A DNA stretch of 53,926 bases, from positions 3,922 to 57,847 of the forward strand of contig JAJYNJ010000078.1 in the NCBI GenBank assembly GCA_021786385.1, in the 5' to 3' direction. How positions within the stretch are numbered: the first letter of the stretch is position 1; every line of letters starts with the position of its first letter. This stretch comes from Chloroflexota bacterium. GTDB taxonomy: Bacteria > Chloroflexota > Limnocylindria > Limnocylindrales > CSP1-4. Below are positions 38,900 to 47,464 of this stretch, piece by piece. The notes beneath the pieces were generated by a model that was not told where the DNA came from, did not search any database, and saw only the letters and a list, made by a program, of their open reading frames with translations. The translations under genes were made by a program, and so were the position numbers.

Positions 38900-40108
38900 T
38901 TGAACGCGCTGCTTACGCTGACGATCGCGAACATCCGCAGTTTCACGCGCGACCGCACGGCCCTGTTCTGGACCTTTGCCTTTCCCGTGATCTTCGTCCT
39001 GCTCTTCGGCGCGATCTTTTCGGGCGGTGGCAGCACCCGCTACGCGGTGGGTTGGGTCGACCAGGACGGCACGGCGGCCTCCGCCGAGCTGCGCCAAGCG
39101 TTTGCCCAGATCACGTTGCTGCGCCTGCACGACGGGTCGCTGGCAGCGTCGCTCGACGCGATGCGGCAGGGGAACCTGCAGGCGGTCGTCGTCGTGCCGC
39201 ACGGCTACGGCGCAGCGATCGCGCGGTCGGCGCAGGTGATCGCCGGGCGCACATCCGGTGCCGCGGCGCCGGGCGGCTCCCCGGCCCCTGGCGCATCGGC
39301 GACCCCCGGTGGCGGGGCGGTCCACGCCGGGTTGGTGGCCCCGAGCCTTGCGCCGGCCGCCGTGGAGCTCCAGGTCTACACGGACCCCAGCCAGCAGTCG
39401 AGCAGCGCCACCATTCGGCAAATCGTCTCGCAGGTGGTGAGCTCGCTCGACCTCGCCCTGACCGGTCGGCCGCCGGCCCTCGGCGTCAGCGACCGCACGC
39501 TGCAGTCCCAGCGACTGACGAATGCCGCGTTCCTCGTCCCGGGGATCCTCGGGATGGCCCTCATGCAGCTGGGCGTCTTCGCGGCCGTCCCGTTGGTCGC
39601 GCAGCGTGAGAAGCTGATCCTCAAGCGGCTCAACGCAACGCCGCTGCCACGCTGGACGCTCGTGGGGAGCAACGTGGTCTTGCGGCTGCTGATCGGCCTG
39701 GTCCAGACGGTGCTGCTGCTCGGGATTGGCAGCGTGGTGTTCGGGGTCACCGTGCTCGGGGCACCCTGGCTGATGGCCCTGGTGGTGATCCTGGGGGCGC
39801 TCACGTTCACTTCGATCGGCTACGTGGTCGCCTCGTTCGCGCGGACCGAGGAATCGGCGAACGGGATCGTGCAGGTGGTCCAGTTCCCGATGATGTTCCT
39901 CTCGGGGGTCTTCTTTCCGATCGAGATCATGCCCGCCGTCCTGCGCCCGGTGGCCGCGGTCCTGCCCTTGACCTACCTGGGCGACGCGCTGCGGCAGGTG
40001 ATGGTGGGCGGTTCGGCCTACGCGCCGCTGCCGCTCGACCTGGGCATCCTCGCCGCCTGGTTGGTGGTCTGCCTGGGGATCGCGGCGCGCTTCTTCCGCT
40101 GGGAGTAG
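38900..40108 (+). CDS. ABC-2 type transporter permease
   Basis: Membrane subunit of 402 residues pairing with the ATPase upstream. Topology fits the ABC2_membrane family: one N-terminal helix (FWTFAFPVIFVLLFGAIF), an outside loop of about 200 residues with a Pro/Gly/Ala stretch (residues about 113-150) and YTDPSQQSSS. Five C-terminal helices follow, with QREKLILKRLNATPLPRW on the cytoplasmic side and MFLSGVFFPIEIMP, both typical of this family. The start is TTG, as for its partner. The substrate is unknown; drug, lipid or polysaccharide-type export are all possible. Confidence 0.9.
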   Translation: MNALLTLTIANIRSFTRDRTALFWTFAFPVIFVLLFGAIFSGGGSTRYAVGWVDQDGTAASAELRQAFAQITLLRLHDGSLAASLDAMRQGNLQAVVVVPHGYGAAIARSAQVIAGRTSGAAAPGGSPAPGASATPGGGAVHAGLVAPSLAPAAVELQVYTDPSQQSSSATIRQIVSQVVSSLDLALTGRPPALGVSDRTLQSQRLTNAAFLVPGILGMALMQLGVFAAVPLVAQREKLILKRLNATPLPRWTLVGSNVVLRLLIGLVQTVLLLGIGSVVFGVTVLGAPWLMALVVILGALTFTSIGYVVASFARTEESANGIVQVVQFPMMFLSGVFFPIEIMPAVLRPVAAVLPLTYLGDALRQVMVGGSAYAPLPLDLGILAAWLVVCLGIAARFFRWE

Positions 40109-40120
40109 CCGGCGTCGCTG

Positions 40121-40663
40121 CTACCGCGGCGTGCTGCGCGACCCCCAGCGACCCCGATGCAGCACCTCCTCGAGCGGCCGGCGCCCGCCGGTCCGGGGCG
40201 GGCGAGTCAGGTCCGCCGGGTCCGCCGGGTAGCCCAGGCTCAGCAGATACTCGCAGTGCCGGTCCGGCGGGTAACCAAGGATCTCGCGCGCACGGTCCTG
40301 CTCGTAGACCGTCGCCGGCACGGAACCGATGCCGAGCGCCCACGCCGCGAGCACCATGTTCTGCGCGGCGCGGCCCAGGTCGAACATGACCGAGAGGGGC
40401 GCCCCCTCCGCGCGCGGGTCGGGCGTCACCAGCGCGACGGCGGCCGCCGCACCCGCGAGATGTCCCGCCCAGGGGCCCACGCTGGCGAGCCGCTGCAGCG
40501 TCGGGCGATCCGTGACCAGGATGAAGTCCCAGCGTTGCAGGTTCTTCGAGGAACCCGCACGCCGGCCGGCGTCGAGGATCCGGCGCAACAGATCGTCGGA
40601 GAGCGGCGTCGGCCGGAAGCGTCGGACGGCGCGGACCGCGTGGATCGTCTGCAGTACCTCCAT
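40121..40663 (-). CDS. Nitroreductase-family FMN protein
   Basis: A 180-residue flavin oxidoreductase of the nitroreductase superfamily. It begins EVLQTIHAVRAVRRFRPTPL, with the Arg-rich FMN-phosphate motif, then SSKNLQRWDFILV near residue 40, LGRAAQNMVLAAWALGIGS near 105, and a C-terminal LSLGYPAD where FMN-binding Arg/Gly residues usually lie. Members reduce nitro groups, quinones or flavins with NAD(P)H. Some act in F420, cobalamin or iodotyrosine chemistry; nothing here selects one. TAGGAT lies 8 nt before this ATG on the minus strand. GTG 40684 would add seven residues. Confidence 0.83.
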   Translation of the reverse strand: MEVLQTIHAVRAVRRFRPTPLSDDLLRRILDAGRRAGSSKNLQRWDFILVTDRPTLQRLASVGPWAGHLAGAAAAVALVTPDPRAEGAPLSVMFDLGRAAQNMVLAAWALGIGSVPATVYEQDRAREILGYPPDRHCEYLLSLGYPADPADLTRPPRTGGRRPLEEVLHRGRWGSRSTPR

Positions 40664-40671
40664 CGCCGCCA

Positions 40672-40677
40672 ATCCTA
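40672..40677 (-). promoter_or_regulatory. -10 element (TAGGAT) for the nitroreductase gene
   Basis: On the minus strand TAGGAT is followed by 8 nt and ATG, consistent with a leaderless transcript. Confidence 0.45.
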
Positions 40678-40878
40678 GTCGCACGGACGGGTCCCGAGCA
40701 GGACGTGGAAGGCGCGCTGCACGACGAAGGCGGCGTGCGGGAAGCGGGAGAGCTCCGCCACGAGGGCTGCGCGCAGAGGCGCGCTGGCCCGGACGGCGAG
40801 GGCCGCGCGCAGAGGCGCGATGGGCCCGGACGACGCTCTGGCTGCATCCCGGGCGCGCTTCGGGTACGCTCGGTATCC

Positions 40879-41631
40879 ATGCCCCAACTTGCGTTCCACG
40901 GCGACCCCTATCGCGTCCTAGGCCTTCCCGCCGACGCTTCCGACGAGGCGATCAAGCGCCGCTGGCGCGAGCTGGCGCGCGAGCACCATCCGGACCGGGC
41001 CGCAGACCCCGCCGAAGCGGCGCGGCTCACCCGCCAGATGGCGCGCATCAATGCCGCCTACGACGTGCTGCGCGATCCCGAGCGACGTGCCCATGCCGAT
41101 GCGGCGCGCGGGCGTGGCCCGGGGTTCGCCTCTGGCCCGTCCTTCAGCCGCGGGCCGGACGAAGGGCCGGTGGGGCCGCCGCGGCCACGCCCGACGCGGC
41201 CGGTCACGGCCCGCTTCGACACGTCGCCCGTCTTCCACCGTCGCAACGCGACGCTGGGCCGCTCTGGTGCCATCCTCAACGGTCATCGGCCCATCGGCAT
41301 CCGCGAGCGTCGCAGCGCCCAAGAGCCGCTGCGCGCGAGCGATCCGTGCGGTCCGGTGATGCGGCGGCGCAGCGCCGGCCGACCGCCCCGACTCCCCTCG
41401 CTGGAGGACGCCCGCTGCACCATGCTCGAGTTCGGCAAGTTCCGCGGCCGCACGCTCGGCGAGGTGGAGGCGCTGGAGCCAACCTACATCGACTGGATCG
41501 CACGGACGATCACACGCGACCACGAGTTGGTGATCCGGGCGCGGGTGATCCGCGACGACATGGATGCGCGCGGCGTGCAGCGCCATGTCCGTCCTCCGGC
41601 CCCCGGCTTCGGGGCCCCGCGCGAGACCTGA
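40879..41631 (+). CDS. J-domain protein with an ExoX-C-like tail
   Basis: A 250-residue protein with an N-terminal J domain (residues about 7-73: DPYRVLGLPADASDEAIKRR, the HPD tripeptide in REHHPDR, INAAYDVLRDPERRAHAD). This should let it stimulate a DnaK-type chaperone. Next is an Arg/Pro-rich linker (about 75-170). The C-terminal motif LEFGKFRGRTLGEVEALEP then TYIDWIAR (about 180-215) resembles the small domain at the end of exonuclease X-type proteins. No zinc fingers or Gly/Phe region of true DnaJ are present. TACGCT lies 8 nt before the ATG. Confidence 0.8.
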   Translation: MPQLAFHGDPYRVLGLPADASDEAIKRRWRELAREHHPDRAADPAEAARLTRQMARINAAYDVLRDPERRAHADAARGRGPGFASGPSFSRGPDEGPVGPPRPRPTRPVTARFDTSPVFHRRNATLGRSGAILNGHRPIGIRERRSAQEPLRASDPCGPVMRRRSAGRPPRLPSLEDARCTMLEFGKFRGRTLGEVEALEPTYIDWIARTITRDHELVIRARVIRDDMDARGVQRHVRPPAPGFGAPRET

Positions 41632-42148
41632 GCGGGGCCCCGCCCGCGGTGGCGCCGGGCCCACTCCCCAGACGGCAGGCTGCCGCGGTGTCGCCGCCGC
41701 GGGCACGCTGGCCGGCGGGTTCCGCTGACGACCACCGCATCCGCAGACCGCGACGTGATGGCAGCCGCCGACCCGGTGGGGCCGGCCCGCCGGCCGGCAA
41801 CTCCAGTTACTCGACTCGTTGCCGCACACCGGGCGTCCCCTGCTGCGGTGGCGTCCACCGCCCCTGAAGAGCGGGGAGCACGACGTCGTGCGGCCCGGTT
41901 GTCGACGCCGCGGGTGTCTCCCGGCCAGTTGGATCGGCGGCCACTCGCATGGTCGCCGATCTGGAGCCGCGCGGCCATGAGACGGGCGTACCGGCCGCGT
42001 CGTCCGAAGGTCGATGGCGCCGACGCACCACGTCAAGGGCCACTGCCGCGGGTGGGCCACGGGCCAGCGACCGCGTTGCCCGGCCACCCCGGCGCGTGTC
42101 AGCTGCGGCGCTGGAAACCGTGCACCGTCTGCGCCACGGTGCCGTGCG
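41632..42148. other. Gap without a recognisable gene
   Basis: About 515 bp between the J-domain gene and a minus-strand lipoprotein gene. Frames are open on both strands because of the high GC content, but none gives a protein with recognisable motifs or a ribosome site. One Pro/Arg/Gly-rich minus-strand frame spans much of it without family features. It may hold a decayed gene or an RNA leader; I see no riboswitch, tRNA or terminator. Confidence 0.5.
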
Positions 42149-42796
42149 CTATGGTGTCGCCGACGAGGGTCCCGGCGATCCGCCTCCGAGCGCTGGTCCA
42201 GCTGCGGCGAACGCGGCGACGGCGGCCTCCACCTGGGCCTCGGTGGCGCCGATCCCCGTGACCGCCTCGAAGAGGCCGCGGTGGGATGTCGGCCAGAAGA
42301 AGAGCATCTCCGGGCCCGATTGGACCGTGACGTCGATCCGGATCCCGGAGCGGCCCGCGATCGTCGCACGTCGCGCGACGACGCCGGCAGCCCCCTGGGT
42401 GTTCCCCGCCCCGAGCGCCTGGGCGTCGGCGAGCTGGTAGAGCGTCATGCCCGCAGCTCGGTAGACGATGAGTGCCAGCCCCGTGTCCTTGTAGCGAGGA
42501 TCCGGCAGCGCACCCCCGGCAAACTGCAGTTCGTGGATGCCGTCGTTGAGGAGCGTGCCCAAGGTCCGCGCTGAGCAGTAGCGGCCGCTCCGGACGTCCG
42601 TGAGGGCACGGTTCCCGACCCGTGCGGGGAGGAGCCGCTCGAGGTCCGGATAGAAGCCCGGGCCGCTCTGCTCGTCTGCGCCGTTGCAGGATGCCGACGG
42701 GTTGGGGCTGGCACTCACCGAGCACGCGGCAAGGAGCGAGACGCCCACGAGGGCGGCCGCAACGAGCGCGCTGGCGCGACCGGGGGACCTCGACAC
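42149..42796 (-). CDS. Predicted lipoprotein of unknown function
   Basis: A 215-residue secreted protein with an Arg-rich N-terminus, a hydrophobic stretch and a lipobox LLAACS with the lipidated Cys at residue 25. The mature part has two Cys (ASCNGAD and GRYCSARTL), a possible disulfide, and no family I recognise. It may be a sensor- or stress-type domain (LYQLADAQALGAGNTQGA). The GTG start lies 6 nt after GAGAAT on the minus strand. It is transcribed away from another lipoprotein gene whose start is only 35 bp away. Confidence 0.7.
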   Translation of the reverse strand: MSRSPGRASALVAAALVGVSLLAACSVSASPNPSASCNGADEQSGPGFYPDLERLLPARVGNRALTDVRSGRYCSARTLGTLLNDGIHELQFAGGALPDPRYKDTGLALIVYRAAGMTLYQLADAQALGAGNTQGAAGVVARRATIAGRSGIRIDVTVQSGPEMLFFWPTSHRGLFEAVTGIGATEAQVEAAVAAFAAAGPALGGGSPGPSSATP

Positions 42797-42802
42797 GGCG
42801 CG

Positions 42803-42823
42803 ATTCTCGCATCCGACTACACT
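42803..42823. promoter_or_regulatory. Divergent promoter between two lipoprotein genes
   Basis: The plus strand has TACACT (42818-42823) 8 nt before GTG 42832. The minus strand has GAGAAT (42803-42808) 6 nt before GTG 42796. The two -10-like elements lie 9 bp apart, so the genes may share control. Confidence 0.45.
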
Positions 42824-42831
42824 TCCCGCTC

Positions 42832-44016
42832 GTGCCACGCCCCACCCGTCGTCCCGTGCAGCGCCCGGGGCGCCCCCACCGCACTCTCCGATCGGCAGCC
42901 GCGCGCGCCGCGCTGGTGGCCATCGTCGTCGCGGTGGTCGCCGGCTGCAGTAGCTCGCCGGCGCCGGGATCTGCGGCCCCCGCGACGTCGGCCGTCGTGA
43001 CCGGCCCAACCGGCCGGGTGGGCGTGCCCGGCCCGTCCGGCGCAGCAGGAGCGTCGGGGTCGGTCGGCCGCTCGCCGGGACCGCCGCCCTGGCCCGTGCC
43101 CGCCGACCAGGTCGCCCTCATCCGCGAGGCCGGACTGACGCCCCTCTCCGCGGAGGGAACGGTTCAACACACGCATGCAGCGCTGCAGGTCTGGTACGCC
43201 GGCCGGCGCGTGACCGTGCCCGCACAGATCGGCATCGACAGCGCCGCCCAGCAGCTGTCGCCGATCCATACCCACGATCGAACCGGGATGATCCACGTCG
43301 AGAGCCCCACGCGCGGGACCTTCCGCCTCGGGCAGTTCTTCGTGCAATGGGGCGTGCCGCTGAACGGCGCACGGGCCTGGCTGGACGGCCGGCCGGTCGC
43401 GGATCCGGCCGGGATCGTCCTGCAGGACCACCAGATGATCCTCGTGGCCTGGGGCACGCCGCCCACGCCGATCCCCGCCGCATACACCGAGGGGTACTAC
43501 CCAGGCCAGGTCCCGCCCGACGTCGCGCCGAGCATCACGCTGGCGGGTCTCCCGGCAGGCTTCCCCGCACCGGTCGTCGCAGCGCGCTGGAACGGCGACG
43601 TGGGCTACCTCGACTCGCTCACGGAACAGGGAGCCCAACGGGAAGAGCCGTTGGTGGCGGGGAAGCTCCGCGTCTTCGAGATCAAGACCGCGCAGTCGTC
43701 GAGCGGCGGCACGATCGATCTGCTGCTCTGGGGCTTCGACGGGTACGCCTCCGCGCAGCGGTACGTGGCGCAGTCTGCCGTCTTCGTCCCGGATGCGCCC
43801 GAGTCCGTGCCCTGGGTGGCGAACGGCGCGCAATTGCGTTTCGGTCCCGACCCGAACCGCGCAGACGGTTCCACGCTTGGTGAGGTGGCCTGGGTCCACG
43901 GCCCGTGGGCGATCGTCGTCCTCGAGGCAACGGCGCCCGGGGTGATCGACCGGGGTGCGCTGATCCGGCTGGCGGCGACCGTCGAGCAGGAGGCCGGCCC
44001 GCTGCACGCGCCGTAG
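42832..44016 (+). CDS. Predicted lipoprotein with paired His motifs
   Basis: A 394-residue secreted protein. A signal segment ends at VVAGCS, with lipidated Cys39. A collagen-like Gly-x-x stretch ([19 protein letters not shown]) follows. Next is a domain (about 100-215) rich in conserved-looking His: [14 protein letters not shown] and [18 protein letters not shown], then [15 protein letters not shown] recall the same HTHD/IHVE segment from VKOR- or thioredoxin-linked proteins of Chloroflexota and Actinobacteria. It looks like a metal-binding site, though I cannot name a family with certainty. The C-terminal half (DUF3105-like or unknown) contains [18 protein letters not shown] lies 8 nt before the GTG. 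Confidence 0.68.
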   Translation: MPRPTRRPVQRPGRPHRTLRSAAARAALVAIVVAVVAGCSSSPAPGSAAPATSAVVTGPTGRVGVPGPSGAAGASGSVGRSPGPPPWPVPADQVALIREAGLTPLSAEGTVQHTHAALQVWYAGRRVTVPAQIGIDSAAQQLSPIHTHDRTGMIHVESPTRGTFRLGQFFVQWGVPLNGARAWLDGRPVADPAGIVLQDHQMILVAWGTPPTPIPAAYTEGYYPGQVPPDVAPSITLAGLPAGFPAPVVAARWNGDVGYLDSLTEQGAQREEPLVAGKLRVFEIKTAQSSSGGTIDLLLWGFDGYASAQRYVAQSAVFVPDAPESVPWVANGAQLRFGPDPNRADGSTLGEVAWVHGPWAIVVLEATAPGVIDRGALIRLAATVEQEAGPLHAP

Positions 44017-44061
44017 CTCAGGTGGACCGATAACGGGCAGGGCGGCCGCGGTTGCCCGTGC

Positions 44062-44067
44062 TACAGT
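44062..44067 (+). promoter_or_regulatory. -10 element (TACAGT) for the mutase gene
   Basis: TACAGT-N7-ATG, the leaderless-type spacing. Confidence 0.45.
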
Positions 44068-44074
44068 CCACCGC

Positions 44075-45754
44075 ATGGACGAGGCCTGGCGTGCGGCCCG
44101 GGAACGCTGGGAGCGCGAACGACTCGATCCGACGCTGCGCCGCAGCCCCGAGCGCCGTCTCCGTTTCCGAACGCTCGGCGACATCGATGTGCGGCGGCTC
44201 TACACGCCGCTCGACCTGGAGGGCCGGGATCTCCTCGCCACGGTCGGGTTCCCGGGCCAGCCGCCGTTCACGCGCGGCATCCACGCCAGCGGGTACCGCG
44301 GGCGGCTCTGGACGATGCGGATGTTCGCCGGCTTCGGTTCGGCGGAGGACACGAACGCGCGTTTCCATCAGCTGCTCGACGCCGGCCAGACCGGGCTGTC
44401 GATCGCCTACGACATGCCGACGCTGTACGGCTACGACACCGACGATCCGCACGCCGAGGGCGAATTCGGCACCTGCGGTGTCGCGGTCAGCTCGCTCGCC
44501 GACATGGAGATCCTCCTCGACGGGATCCCGCTCGATCGCACCTCGACATCGATGACGATCAACTCGCCGGCGGCACCGATCTGGGCCATCTATATCGCTG
44601 CCGCCGAGAAGCGCGGCTACCCCCGCGCGATCCTGGAGGGCACCACTCAGAACGACATCCTGAAGGAGTACATCGCCCAGAAAGAGTTCCTCTTCCCGGT
44701 CGAGCCGTCGCTGCGCCTCGTCACCGACACGATCGAGTTCGGGACGCGCGAGCTGCCGAAATGGAACACGATCTCGATCAGCGGCTACCACATCCGGGAG
44801 GCGGGCGCGACGGCCGTCCAGGAGCTCGCCTTCACGATCGCTGACGGCATCACGTACGTGGAGGAGGCCCTGCGGCGCGGTCTGCACATCGACGAGTTCG
44901 CACCGCGGCTCAGCTTCTTCTTCAACGCCCATTCCGACTTCTTCGAGGAGATCGCCAAGTACCGCGCCGCCCGGCGCATCTGGTATCGCCTGATGACCGA
45001 ACGCTGGCACGCCGAGCACGAGCGCTCGACCTGGCTACGCTTTCATGCGCAGACCGCCGGCGTCTCGCTCACCGCCCAGCAGCCGCTCAACAACCTGACG
45101 CGGGTCGCGATCCAGGCGCTCGCCGCGGTGCTCGGTGGGGCGCAGTCGCTGCACACCGATGCCTACGACGAGGCCTGGGCGGTTCCCTCCGCGGAGGCTG
45201 CGCTGCTGGCGCTGCGCCAGCAGCAGGTGATCGCGGCCGAGACGGGCGTGGCGAGCACCGTCGATCCACTGGGCGGTGCGTGGTACGTGGAGTGGCTCAC
45301 CGACGAAGTCGAGCGCCAGGCGTGGCGCTACATCGCGGAGATCGACGCGCTGGGCGGGATGCCCGCCGCGATCGCCGCCGGCTTCCCGCAGCGCGAGATC
45401 GCCGACGCCGCCTACCGCTACCAGCAGGAGTTCGACTCGGGCGAGCGGCAGGTCGTCGGTGTGAACGCCTATGCCGATCCGAACGAGGAGCTGGCGATCC
45501 CGCTCCTAGAAGTGAGCGAGGAGAGCCGGCAGCGGCACCTCGCCCGCTTGGCCCGGGTCCGACGCGAGCGCGACCCGGAGGCGGTCGAGGCGGCACTCGC
45601 CCGTCTCCGCGACGTGGCAGCCCGTCCCGGATCGAGCGAGGCGAACGTGATGCCTGCGCTGATCGAGTGCGCGGCCGCCTACGTCACCCTCGGCGAGATG
45701 TGCGGGGTCTTCCGCGCCCAGTTCGGGGAGTACCGGGAGCCGGTCGCCGTCTGA
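44075..45754 (+). CDS. Methylmalonyl-CoA mutase-type large subunit (acyl-CoA mutase)
   Basis: Predicted catalytic subunit of a B12-dependent acyl-CoA mutase, 559 residues. It has [21 protein letters not shown] near residue 56, [31 protein letters not shown] near 103, [38 protein letters not shown] near 190 and [19 protein letters not shown] near 230. These are the CoA- and radical-site segments of the family. The C-terminal cobalamin domain is absent, so a separate small subunit must exist elsewhere. Archaeal and Chloroflexota enzymes are built this way. The exact substrate (methylmalonyl-, 2-hydroxyisobutyryl-, isobutyryl- or ethylmalonyl-CoA) is not fixed by reading. Confidence 0.88.
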   Translation: MDEAWRAARERWERERLDPTLRRSPERRLRFRTLGDIDVRRLYTPLDLEGRDLLATVGFPGQPPFTRGIHASGYRGRLWTMRMFAGFGSAEDTNARFHQLLDAGQTGLSIAYDMPTLYGYDTDDPHAEGEFGTCGVAVSSLADMEILLDGIPLDRTSTSMTINSPAAPIWAIYIAAAEKRGYPRAILEGTTQNDILKEYIAQKEFLFPVEPSLRLVTDTIEFGTRELPKWNTISISGYHIREAGATAVQELAFTIADGITYVEEALRRGLHIDEFAPRLSFFFNAHSDFFEEIAKYRAARRIWYRLMTERWHAEHERSTWLRFHAQTAGVSLTAQQPLNNLTRVAIQALAAVLGGAQSLHTDAYDEAWAVPSAEAALLALRQQQVIAAETGVASTVDPLGGAWYVEWLTDEVERQAWRYIAEIDALGGMPAAIAAGFPQREIADAAYRYQQEFDSGERQVVGVNAYADPNEELAIPLLEVSEESRQRHLARLARVRRERDPEAVEAALARLRDVAARPGSSEANVMPALIECAAAYVTLGEMCGVFRAQFGEYREPVAV

Positions 45755-45801
45755 GGCGATCGCCCGGCTCGGGCGCGTAGACTGCCGGGGAGGAGGTCGA
45801 C

Positions 45802-46137
45802 GTGGCCGAAACGGACGAGCTGGCGGTACGGATCGAGCAGGCGGCCACCTCGATCGCAGGCTTGGCGCGGCAGGCCGAACCTGAAGGCGTGCGCTACGCG
45901 CTGGCGGGCGTGCCGTTTGCGGTGGTCGCCGGCGACCGCGCGGCGTTCCGTCTGCGGCCCGACGTGGCGGAAGCCGCCCTGCAGATGCCCGATGTGCATG
46001 CGAGTCCGCGCGGCCCGGGCTGGGTGGAGCTGGCTCCCGCGACACTCGACCGGTTTGCCCTCGATCGCGCGATGAGCTGGTTCGCGGCCGCCGCGCGCTA
46101 TGCGGCGGAAGCGAACCCCGGCCGCCGGACCCACTGA
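45802..46137 (+). CDS. Small cytoplasmic protein, possibly YjbR/MmcQ-like
   Basis: A 111-residue protein without a clear family call. The core GVPFAVVAGDRAAFRLRPDV, then SPRGPGWVELAPATLDRFAL and AMSWFAAAARYA, resembles the strand-helix pattern of YjbR/MmcQ or TfoX-N domains. I hold this loosely. AGGAGG lies 5 nt before the GTG start, and TAGACT is 17 nt further upstream (45779), so this gene is read with a normal leader. It lies 47 bp after the mutase gene, on the same strand. Confidence 0.6.
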   Translation: MAETDELAVRIEQAATSIAGLARQAEPEGVRYALAGVPFAVVAGDRAAFRLRPDVAEAALQMPDVHASPRGPGWVELAPATLDRFALDRAMSWFAAAARYAAEANPGRRTH

Positions 46138-46173
46138 CGGCCGACACCCGGCGCAGCACCCAGGGAGGGAACC

Positions 46174-46665
46174 ATGTACGTCGACGCGCTGTCGTTCCTG
46201 GAGGACGAACGAGAGGCGTGGGCGCCTTTCGAGGCGCTCGCCGCGCTCCCGGACGAGGCGTTGGAACGAGCGATGCCGGAGGACGGACCCGCGCACGGCT
46301 GGTCGGGCCGCGACCTCGCGGCGCACCTCGTGGCGTGGCAGGGGCTCGCGCTGCAGGTCGCGCGCGAACTCGCGCTCGGCGACGCCAGCGGGACCATGGA
46401 CCGCGTCGACGCCGAGTGGGAGGCGGGCGGCGGGGACGCCATGAACGCCGCGCTCCAGGCCGAGTGGCGGGCCTTGCCGCTCGACGAGGTGCGGCGCCGC
46501 CTGGCGACCGTGCCGGGCGAACTGCGGGGCTACCTGACCGTGGTGCCGGAAACGCGCTGGGTGAAGAACTCGAAACGCCTGGCGTTCTTCCTCGAGAGCA
46601 CGTTGGATCACTACGCGGAGCACGAGGCGGAGCTGCGGGCGATCCTTGGTGCCGCCGGTCGCTGA
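46174..46665 (+). CDS. DinB-superfamily (ClbS/DUF1706-like) protein
   Basis: A 163-residue four-helix-bundle protein. The motif GRDLAAHLVAWQGLALQVAR (about residues 47-66) and the C-terminal ESTLDHYAEHEAELRAIL (about 140-157) give the three His that usually bind metal in the DinB/mycothiol-isomerase superfamily. The wording is closest to the ClbS/DfsB group, proteins that protect DNA from colibactin in some bacteria. No toxin pathway is nearby, so only the fold is claimed. An AGGGAGGG ribosome site precedes the ATG, 36 bp after the previous gene. Confidence 0.7.
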   Translation: MYVDALSFLEDEREAWAPFEALAALPDEALERAMPEDGPAHGWSGRDLAAHLVAWQGLALQVARELALGDASGTMDRVDAEWEAGGGDAMNAALQAEWRALPLDEVRRRLATVPGELRGYLTVVPETRWVKNSKRLAFFLESTLDHYAEHEAELRAILGAAGR

Positions 46666-46691
46666 CCGCGGCCCGGATCATGCGAATCGAA

Positions 46692-46720
46692 ACGGCCCGG
46701 CGCTGTACGAGCCGGGCCGT
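46692..46720 (-). terminator. Strong intrinsic terminator of the arsR-trxA transcript
   Basis: A perfect 10-bp stem (ACGGCCCGGC / GCCGGGCCGT) with a 9-nt loop lies 18 bp after the trxA stop. On the minus strand the stem is followed by TTTCGATT, a short T-rich tract. It is the best terminator in the window. Confidence 0.8.
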
Positions 46721-46738
46721 CGTCGGTCGAGAACAGGG

Positions 46739-47086
46739 TCAGGACGGCTGGCCGGAGCTGGCGTACTGCTTCATGTTGAACGCCTGCTCCAGCTGATCCG
46801 CGGGCCGGAAGCCGACGACGCCCACCGGGGTCTCGCCCGGCCGGAAGAACGCGATGGTCGGGATGCTCATGATCCCGAACGCCTGCGAGATCATCGGGTT
46901 GGCGTCGACGTCGAGCTTCACGAAGTCGATGGCGTCGCCGTACTTGGCGGCCAGCTTCTCGATCTCCGGCGCGACCAGCTTGCACGGCCCGCACCACGCC
47001 GCCCAGAAGTCGACCAGGACCGGCTTGTCGTTGTTGAGCACCGCCTGCTCGAAGTCCGCGTCGGTGACCGCCTTGATGTTGGCCAT
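46739..47086 (-). CDS. trxA: Thioredoxin
   Basis: Cytoplasmic disulfide reductase of 115 residues with the canonical active site WCGPC at residues 31-35 in VLVDFWAAWCGPCKLVAPEI. It also has the cis-Pro in MSIPTIAFF and the conserved Asp in FVKLDVDAN. The C-terminus is slightly longer than in E. coli TrxA (108) and ends SSGQPS. An A/G-rich segment precedes the ATG. It lies 75 bp after an ArsR-type regulator on the same strand and ends in a strong terminator, so arsR-trxA is probably a two-gene unit under ArsR control. Confidence 0.95.
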   Translation of the reverse strand: MANIKAVTDADFEQAVLNNDKPVLVDFWAAWCGPCKLVAPEIEKLAAKYGDAIDFVKLDVDANPMISQAFGIMSIPTIAFFRPGETPVGVVGFRPADQLEQAFNMKQYASSGQPS

Positions 47087-47161
47087 GGTTCCGTTGTTTC
47101 CTTTCCCCCCGCCGAGCGGGGCATCCGCGTCCGATCGAACGGGTCGGACGTCCCGGCCCCC

Positions 47162-47458
47162 TCAGCGGGCGAACGTCTGAATGAGCCGATACGCCTCCAG
47201 GACCCGAGGATCCGTGAGACGGTAATACACCGTGTTGCCCTGGCGCCGCGTGGTCACGAGGCCCGCGCTGCGCAGGACGGCGAGGTGCTGGCTCATGTTC
47301 GGCACCTGACACCCGATCTCGTGCGAGAGCTCCGAGACCGAGCGCTCGCCGGCCGCGAGCACCTCGAGGACGCACAACCGCTTCGCGTCGGCAAGGGCCC
47401 GCATGACCGCGGTGTACCGCTGCAGGTCCTGGTCCGCCGGAAGCGTGGGCGTCGGCAT
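47162..47458 (-). CDS. ArsR-family transcriptional repressor
   Basis: A 98-residue winged-helix regulator with ALADAKRLCVLEVLAAGERS, then VSELSHEIGCQVPNMSQHLA (recognition helix) and LVTTRRQGNTVYYRLTD (wing). Cys29 and Cys50 are the only cysteines. The usual arsenic or zinc ligand sets are absent, and Cys50 sits where some redox- or persulfide-sensing members carry a Cys, so a thiol signal is plausible. Its partner trxA fits that idea. GAGAAT lies 6 nt before the ATG, and a perfect palindrome lies just upstream. Confidence 0.88.
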   Translation of the reverse strand: MPTPTLPADQDLQRYTAVMRALADAKRLCVLEVLAAGERSVSELSHEIGCQVPNMSQHLAVLRSAGLVTTRRQGNTVYYRLTDPRVLEAYRLIQTFAR

Positions 47459-47464
47459 GGGCGC

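Noticed and set aside
46174-46665. ClbS-type similarity as evidence for a genotoxin or colibactin-like system
   Set aside because: No polyketide or peptide synthesis genes are nearby; only the fold is supported.
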